From positions 1-36,381 of the forward strand of contig NAVB01000081.1 of the NCBI GenBank assembly GCA_002179805.1: 36,381 nt of DNA. Reading direction: 5' to 3'. Positions within the stretch are counted from its first letter, which is position 1, and every line of letters begins with the position of its first letter. This document shows, one piece after another, positions 30,422-36,381 of the stretch. The notes below the pieces were generated by a model, which saw only the letters and a program-made list of their open reading frames with translations, searched no databases and was not told where the DNA came from. A program made the position numbers and the translations under genes. Source of the DNA: Acanthamoeba lenticulata. Taxonomy: Eukaryota > Discosea > Longamoebia > Acanthamoebidae.

Positions 30422-30919
30422 TCATGAAGGCGAAGTAACAAGGTCGGCCTGCAGCTGGAGCAGGATCGTTTTGTCCATGTCGTGGGTGACTTTGGCGGCA
30501 GCATCATCAAGGGAGTCCAGCCATGCGTAAGCGGCCACCTCTGAGACCTGGACGCGTACGTCTCCCTCTACCTCGGCCGCCCAGTAGGCGCTCCTCTTCC
30601 AGCGCCGACGAACAGGGTTGAAGTAGACGCTCGCGTAGCGGCCTTCGTTCTCCAGCATCTGCGCTCCAACGAAGGCGACAACCCGAAGATTGGTCTCCTC
30701 GGCGAGCTCTCGCTTAGCGCATTCAATTGGCGTCTCGCCAGGATCAATGTGCCCCTTGGGAAAACACCATTGCCGCCCAGCCTTGGATCCTCGGTGACCC
30801 ACCTTTTGCTCAATCAGCAGAATTTGCAGGTTGGCTAAGGTGAGAGGTTCGTTGGGATTCTTGCGACGCAGAGGAAGAATGCCGTAGCTGAATTCTTGCA
30901 CCTTCGCTTCTTCTTGCAT
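30422..30919 (-). CDS. Nudix hydrolase
   Basis: A single exon of 165 codons; the ATG at 30919 starts MQEEAKVQEFSYGILPLRR. The Nudix box is GHIDPGETPIECAKRELAEE followed by TNL: it fits GX5EX7REUXEE, but the Gly expected after it is Asn. The glutamates that bind Mg2+ are kept. WCFPKGHIDPGE and the small size resemble the diadenosine-polyphosphate/diphosphoinositol-phosphate branch; substrate choice is inference. It faces GNAT tail to tail with 28 bp between, and is divergent from RPB10 (204 bp between starts). Confidence 0.88.
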   Translation of the reverse strand: MQEEAKVQEFSYGILPLRRKNPNEPLTLANLQILLIEQKVGHRGSKAGRQWCFPKGHIDPGETPIECAKRELAEETNLRVVAFVGAQMLENEGRYASVYFNPVRRRWKRSAYWAAEVEGDVRVQVSEVAAYAWLDSLDDAAAKVTHDMDKTILLQLQADLVTSPS

Positions 30920-31123
30920 TTATCCTCACAAACAAATGCACCAAGGAGGACGACCGCCCAGTGCAGCGTCAGCACCGAGAGTTGTGAAGATCACATGCAT
31001 GTTTCAATCCTTCGCGCCTTTACAGCGAGAAAAAGCCGAGAAAGCAGAAAGAAAAGCTTCCCCGACGGATAGATTCCATTTGGTTGTTCTCATTGTGAGC
31101 CGTTCAGATCACGTACAGCCAAA
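30920..31123. promoter_or_regulatory. Divergent promoter, Nudix / RPB10
   Basis: A 204-bp gap between opposed start codons. A- and G-rich (GAAAAAGCCGAGAAAGCAG near 31027-31050) on the + strand. No TATA box evident. Confidence 0.4.
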
Positions 31124-31554
31124 ATGATTATCCCCATTCGATGCTTCACTTGCGGCAAGGTACGATTCGCGTTTAAGCTCATCGTTTGTCTACCTTTCAT
31201 TTTAATTTGCAAATCGTTGGGCGCAGGTCATCGGCAACAAGTGGGACACCTACCTGAACCTGCTCCAGAATGATTTCAGCGAGGGGTGCGTCGCGCGCAA
31301 CTCCATGAGAGCTTCCCTTCTTCCTCATCTCACCGAATTTCCATTTATCATTTGCCGCAGTGACGCTCTTGATGCCCTGAAGCTTCGGCGGTATTGCTGC
31401 CGTCGCATGCTGCTCACGCACGTCGATCTCATTGAGAAGCTGTACGTCAATTTTTTCCCTTTAGCTTGGCCTTTCTGATTCCTTACGCCGTCGCCATCTC
31501 TCTTATTGTAGGCTCAACTACAACACCTACGAGCGATCTGCGACCGACAGCTGA
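31124..31554 (+). CDS. RPB10: RNA polymerase I/II/III shared subunit Rpb10
   Basis: Four exons: 31124-31159, 31227-31285, 31361-31441, 31512-31554; 72 residues, against 67-71 in other eukaryotes. [18 protein letters not shown] is the near-invariant start; the zinc site is Cys7, Cys10, Cys44 and Cys45 (CFTC and RRYCCRRM). [14 protein letters not shown] completes the family pattern. It is a structural subunit needed for assembly of all three nuclear RNA polymerases. The gene is cut into four pieces for only 219 coding bases. Confidence 0.96.
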
Positions 31555-31732
31555 GCTCAGCCGCGCCTGTATGTGAAGCAAGGCGATGTCTTTTTCCCCA
31601 TCTGTTTTACTTCTTGCATAACAAACAAGAAGCTTAGAGTTTGTCTTGTAGAAGAGGGCACTTTTGTTTTTCTTTCAGAGGGAGCAACTGTCCTTCTCCT
31701 TCCTGTTCTTCTTCGTGCTGGAAGTAGTCTTC

Positions 31733-33762
31733 TCACGGGTAGAGCTTCTTGCCCTCGGCCATGACAGCCTCAACCTCCTCGATGGTGCGCGGGCACTTGG
31801 TCATGTTCTCCATGCCGTCGGCCGTGACGATGACGTCGTCCTCGAGGCGCACGCCGCCAATGCCTCGGAACTCGGCAAGACGCTCCGCGACGATGAACGG
31901 CCGCTGGCGTTCGTTGGCCAACGCCTGGTCGAGTAGCGGATCGATGAAGTAGACGCCCGGCTCCACCGTGAGCACCATCCCGGCCTCGAGCGCGCGGTGA
32001 GCCCTGAGGCTCCTGAAGCCAGGCCGTGAGCTACGCGGGGCGCCCGTCGAGTAGCCGCCCACGTCGTGCGTGTCAATCCCCAGGAAGTGGCCGAGCCCGT
32101 GCGGCATGAACACGGCCTGCCCACCACCACGACGAGATTTCATGAATTAATGTTGGAAAGATGTGTAGCGCATCAAGATCTTGAATCGATTCAAAAAGAT
32201 GGAAGATGGAGGACGTACAGCGAGATCGGCGTCCATCATGGCGTCGATGTCGCCCTTCAGGAGGCCGTGGCGGGTGAGCTCCTGGAGGATGGTGCGGTAG
32301 GCCAGGGCGTGCATGTCCATCCACGCGACGCCAGGGCGCATGGCGGCAAAGACCGCCAGCTGGGCGGCGAGCACGGTGTTGTAGACCACCTTCTGGCGCT
32401 CCGTGAAGCGGCCGTTGGCCGGGTAGGAGCAGGTGATGTCGGCGCCATAGCACTGGTACTCGCCGCCCATGTCCAGCAGCATCAGGTCACCCTCTTCCAG
32501 CTTCTTGTCGTTCGGCGCACCTTGTTGTGATGATCAATAAACCGATTAGAACATGATGAAGATGTTGATCATATGTCGTTTACATGTATAATGGTGGAGA
32601 AGGGGAAGGAGTACCAGCGTGGCCGTAGTGGAGGATGGCGCCGTGAGGGCCCGAGCCGCAGATGCAGGTGTAGGCCGCGTGACGGCAGCCGCCCTTGGAG
32701 TAGACCTCGTGCAGGAAGAGGGACTCGAGCTGGTACTCCATCATGCCCGGACGGCACTGCTTCATGACCTGAAGAAGAAGATTATGATGATGATGATGAT
32801 GACAAAGAGGAAGAAGAAGCCAGTATGGGGGTGAAGGAGGAGGTGTGTGTACCTCGATGTGGGCCTCGGAGCTGACGCGGCACACGTAGCGGAGGACGTC
32901 AAGCTCGAGCGGGGTCTTGATGACGCGGCACTCGACGATCTCGGGCCAGAGGCGCCCGTTGTCCACGCGGTACTTCTCGATGCCGGGGAACTCGGCCGGC
33001 TTGGCGTAGTTGCCCGAGTCCGAGTTCAGGCCCTGAAGCCAGTCCATTTGTTTGCCAAACAATTTTTAAACAAACACCAAACCAAAATGAAAATTACTTG
33101 TTTAATAAATAAATTAATAAATAACAAAAGGGAGGAAGCAAGTACGTGGAGGGTGTAGAGGAGCTTGGTGTTGAGCTTCGACAGGACGGCGTCGATTTCG
33201 TCCACGTAGCAGGTCTCGTCGACCTCGTATCGCGCCTTGACTTCATCGCAGGTGGCGATCTGCAGAGAGGAAGAAGGTCAACAACAGCTCAGACCCAGAC
33301 AAGCGAGCTGTTCTACACGCAAAGAGCGCAAGAAAGCAATACCTTGCCCATCCAGACGGCGTACTCGGCAGGCAGACGAGGGATGAAGAGGATGCTGCGA
33401 CCGCTGGTGAGGTCAATCGCACCATAGCAGTCGGGCTCGGCCACGCCAAAGGCCCAGTGGAAGAAGCTCTCCTGGCGGAAGAGGTGCTCGTGGTCGGTCT
33501 CGTGGCGCATCTTGGCGCGACCACCGCGCAGCAGCACAACGCTGCCCTGCGGCACACCCTCGGCACTCTTCTCGAAACGTTCAATCAACCGCTGCCTGTT
33601 CTCGCGGTACATGGCCATGGGCACCGTGTGGGTGTTCAATCCTGGAACAACAAAATTCGATTAATGATTACTATTCTTGCATGTTTACTACCATCCCCTC
33701 CAAAATTAAGCGTGTATGTTGCTGGAGTGCGCACCAAGTGAGTAAGAAGCGCCCTTTTCCAT
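31733..33762 (-). CDS. PEPD: Xaa-Pro dipeptidase (prolidase)
   Basis: Seven exons on the minus strand: 33762-33735, 33641-33343, 33259-33146, 33032-32853, 32768-32615, 32520-32219, 32116-31733; 486 residues. The tiny first exon ([10 protein letters not shown]) is placed by match to the FWLG start of animal PEPD. The pita-bread metallopeptidase ligands are all present: Asp275 and Asp286 ([20 protein letters not shown]), His369 (FMPHGLGHF), Glu411 (LTVEPGVYF) and Glu451 ([11 protein letters not shown]). It cleaves dipeptides with C-terminal proline or hydroxyproline using two Mn2+ ions and recycles proline from protein breakdown. Cytosolic; no targeting signal is seen. No defects are visible. 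Confidence 0.95.
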
Positions 33763-34235
33763 GATGGTGGAGTAGTTGCGATGCGTTCGAGATGGGATGA
33801 AGCGTGGCTTGTGTTCTGGCGGGGCTGGAGAACGAGAAGAAGCGATGAGCGCTGCACGAGGCCAAACGAAGGTTCGACTGCGCAAGGCAGCTGCGCTTGG
33901 GGACAGATGGCGCAAAGGACGTGCCACAGGAGGCACTCGCCAACAACGTCTCATGCCACTAATAGTAGCTTTCCGAACCTACTACTCGATAGGACTACAC
34001 TGGGGAGCGATGATGGTTGTATCAAACATTTATTGTTTAGCGTGAAGAGAAGAGTTGAGGGGAACGAATTAAGAGCGCTTCATGGTGGGTTTTGGAGCTG
34101 CCGACGCAAGGGCGTCGTTCTCCGACGATTTCTACCCGGCTCGAGCCCTTCTTGTTGTACAAGAAACACTTATACAATAGAGGAGAGGTGAAGAGAGAAA
34201 GGGAGGAGAGAGATAGAGAGAGAGAGGAAAATGGC
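33763..34235. other. Gap between prolidase and SKP1
   Basis: Should carry the prolidase promoter and the SKP1 3' UTR. A GA-rich run (GAGAGAAAGGGAGGAGAGAGATAGAGAGAG, about 34193-34226) lies just after the SKP1 stop. No gene recognised. Confidence 0.35.
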
Positions 34236-34793
34236 TTACAAGTCCATGCACCACTCGTTCTCCTTGCGGATCTGCTCCTCCTCCTCGGGGGTGAAGTCGT
34301 TCTTGATGTTGAAGGTCTTGCGGATCTCCTCGGGCGACTTACCCTTGATCATGTTGGCCACAGTCTTGCACGTGAGGTCAAGAAGCGGCTTAATGTCGAG
34401 GTAGTTAGCGGCCAGGATGAGCTCGAAGAGAGTAGGCTGGTCGACCTCGCAGAACTCCTTGTCCCACGGGATGATGTCGTCGGTCCTCTTCTCGTCCTTC
34501 TTCTCATCCGAAACTGGGTCAGGGTTGGCGTGATGGTACTTAGCCCACTCGATCACCTAAAAGAACAACAAAGACCAAAGAGCCATTTAGGTTCTGGCTC
34601 AAAAACAGTGGTGTCTAAGTTGTTCGCCGCATACCTTGGCGAGGATCTTGCCAGTGACGTTGGGGAGGGGAATGGGGGCATCGCTGTCAGCGTCAACATC
34701 GTCAAGCATGTGCTTAACAGTGACGCTCATCTCGGCGATTTCCCTGGGGACCTCGAACACCTGTTCATCAGAGCTCTCGAGCTTGACCGACAT
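34236..34793 (-). CDS. SKP1: SCF ubiquitin-ligase adaptor SKP1
   Basis: Two exons, 34793-34635 and 34556-34236; 159 residues, the usual size. [20 protein letters not shown] begins the BTB/POZ-like fold, and [20 protein letters not shown] with [20 protein letters not shown] is the C-terminal F-box-binding helix region, ending WCMDL. SKP1 joins cullin-1 to F-box proteins; four F-box-type genes or remnants are in this same window. Pro143 sits in the FTPEEE context that is hydroxylated and then glycosylated in Dictyostelium SKP1 as an oxygen-sensing mark, so the same modification is possible here (inference). Confidence 0.96.
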
Positions 34794-35335
34794 TGTGTGT
34801 GTGTAGATTGGGGAGAAGGATGTAGGGGGTTGGGAAGGGCCGCGCGTGGGGTAGGGTAGAGAAAAAAAATTGAGCGCCTGCCGGCCAGACTTTACGGGCG
34901 ACGACGGGAGGTTTGCAGAAAACGAGTCTTGGCGTGAAATTCTTCAGATTTCACTGAACGAAGTGCGGGGACTAACTTGCAGTGAATCCTGGAAATTAAT
35001 TAAGAGCTCCGTAACTCCCGAAAATATTTTTGTAGTATTTTTATTTTATTTTATTTTATTAAGGCAAGAGATCCCCGCACATCGTGCCTCGACGCCGTTG
35101 ACCGTCGTTGACCACGCTGTCGTCTGCTTATGCTTGGCCGTCCGTCGCCTGACGGTGAAAGCCTACGGACCAGCGGCAACCAGCTTCTCTTCTGCGTTGT
35201 CATCAAATAAACAAATAAAATCAAAAAACATATTATTCCAGCATTAATTATTACACAGAGCGGCTGACGTGCGCAAAATAAACCAGCACACCTGCGCCAA
35301 TAGTGGTTTGATTTCTTGAACGACACCACTGCGTA
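34794..35335. promoter_or_regulatory. Divergent promoter region, SKP1 / dihydropyrimidinase
   Basis: 542 bp between opposed start codons. The SKP1 side is GT-rich; the middle has a TTTTATTTTATTTTATT run (about 35035-35060). No gene, TATA box or RNA was recognised. Confidence 0.4.

Positions 35336-36381
<1,046 letters not shown>

Noticed and set aside
33860..33935. GGTTCGACTGC resembles a tRNA T-arm
   Set aside because: No cloverleaf with a paired acceptor stem could be made from the flanks.

Overview
The window is nuclear DNA of a free-living amoeba, most likely Acanthamoeba or a close relative. Evidence seen directly: GC-rich coding exons cut by many short (about 40-170 nt) spliceosomal introns, often AT-rich; dense packing on both strands; eukaryote-specific single-copy genes (CCT7, SKP1, RPB10, prolidase); and several genes of the F-box plus Leu-Gln-Trp / Gly-Cys-Pro-Trp repeat family that is abundant in Acanthamoeba. 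The genus call is inference from gene style, not from a marker gene.

Layout. 1-1654: 3' part of an arrestin-domain gene (+). 1732-2388: short F-box/GCPW-repeat gene (-), divergent over only 95 bp from 2484-5362, a 14-exon protein kinase with a NAF motif and C-terminal regulatory region of the plant CIPK type. 5679-7619: intact 20-repeat F-box/GCPW protein. 7727-9771: chaperonin subunit CCT7. 10128-13052: type II membrane protein fusing two glycosyltransferase-like domains. 13539-14129: truncated hemoglobin with a C-terminal membrane anchor. 14261-16526: JmjC/cupin_8 oxygenase with acidic C-terminal half. 17417-19339: class A DnaJ with a Ser/Thr/Phe-rich linker. 19763-20458 (-): orphan secreted protein. 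20700-21229 (-): broken F-box/GCPW copy. 21307-23843: SETD6/RKM4-like lysine methyltransferase. 23910-24935 (-): F-box/LRR-like protein. 25119-26473 (-): arylamine N-acetyltransferase. 26987-29098: CDCA7-type zinc-finger protein. 29331-30393: GNAT acetyltransferase. 30422-30919 (-): Nudix hydrolase. 31124-31554: RPB10. 31733-33762 (-): prolidase. 34236-34793 (-): SKP1. 35336-end: dihydropyrimidinase (5' part).

Themes. Protein quality control is prominent: CCT7, a J-protein, SKP1 and four F-box-type genes that would supply SCF substrate receptors. Chromatin and protein modification form a second group (CDCA7-like, JmjC, SET). No operon-like logic is expected or seen; neighbours are linked mainly by shared short divergent promoters. 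Exon models were built by hand from splice sites and reading-frame continuity; every complete multi-exon model sums to a whole number of codons. No tRNA, rRNA, CRISPR array, transposon or viral gene was recognised.

Most interesting points: a CIPK-type kinase in an apparent amoebozoan, a tail-anchored truncated hemoglobin with a perfect hairpin upstream, a bifunctional glycosyltransferase fusion, a CDCA7 homologue with an extra C-terminal region, SKP1 keeping the hydroxylated/glycosylated proline context, and introns of three distinct compositions including GC-AG introns with a shared GCACGT donor.
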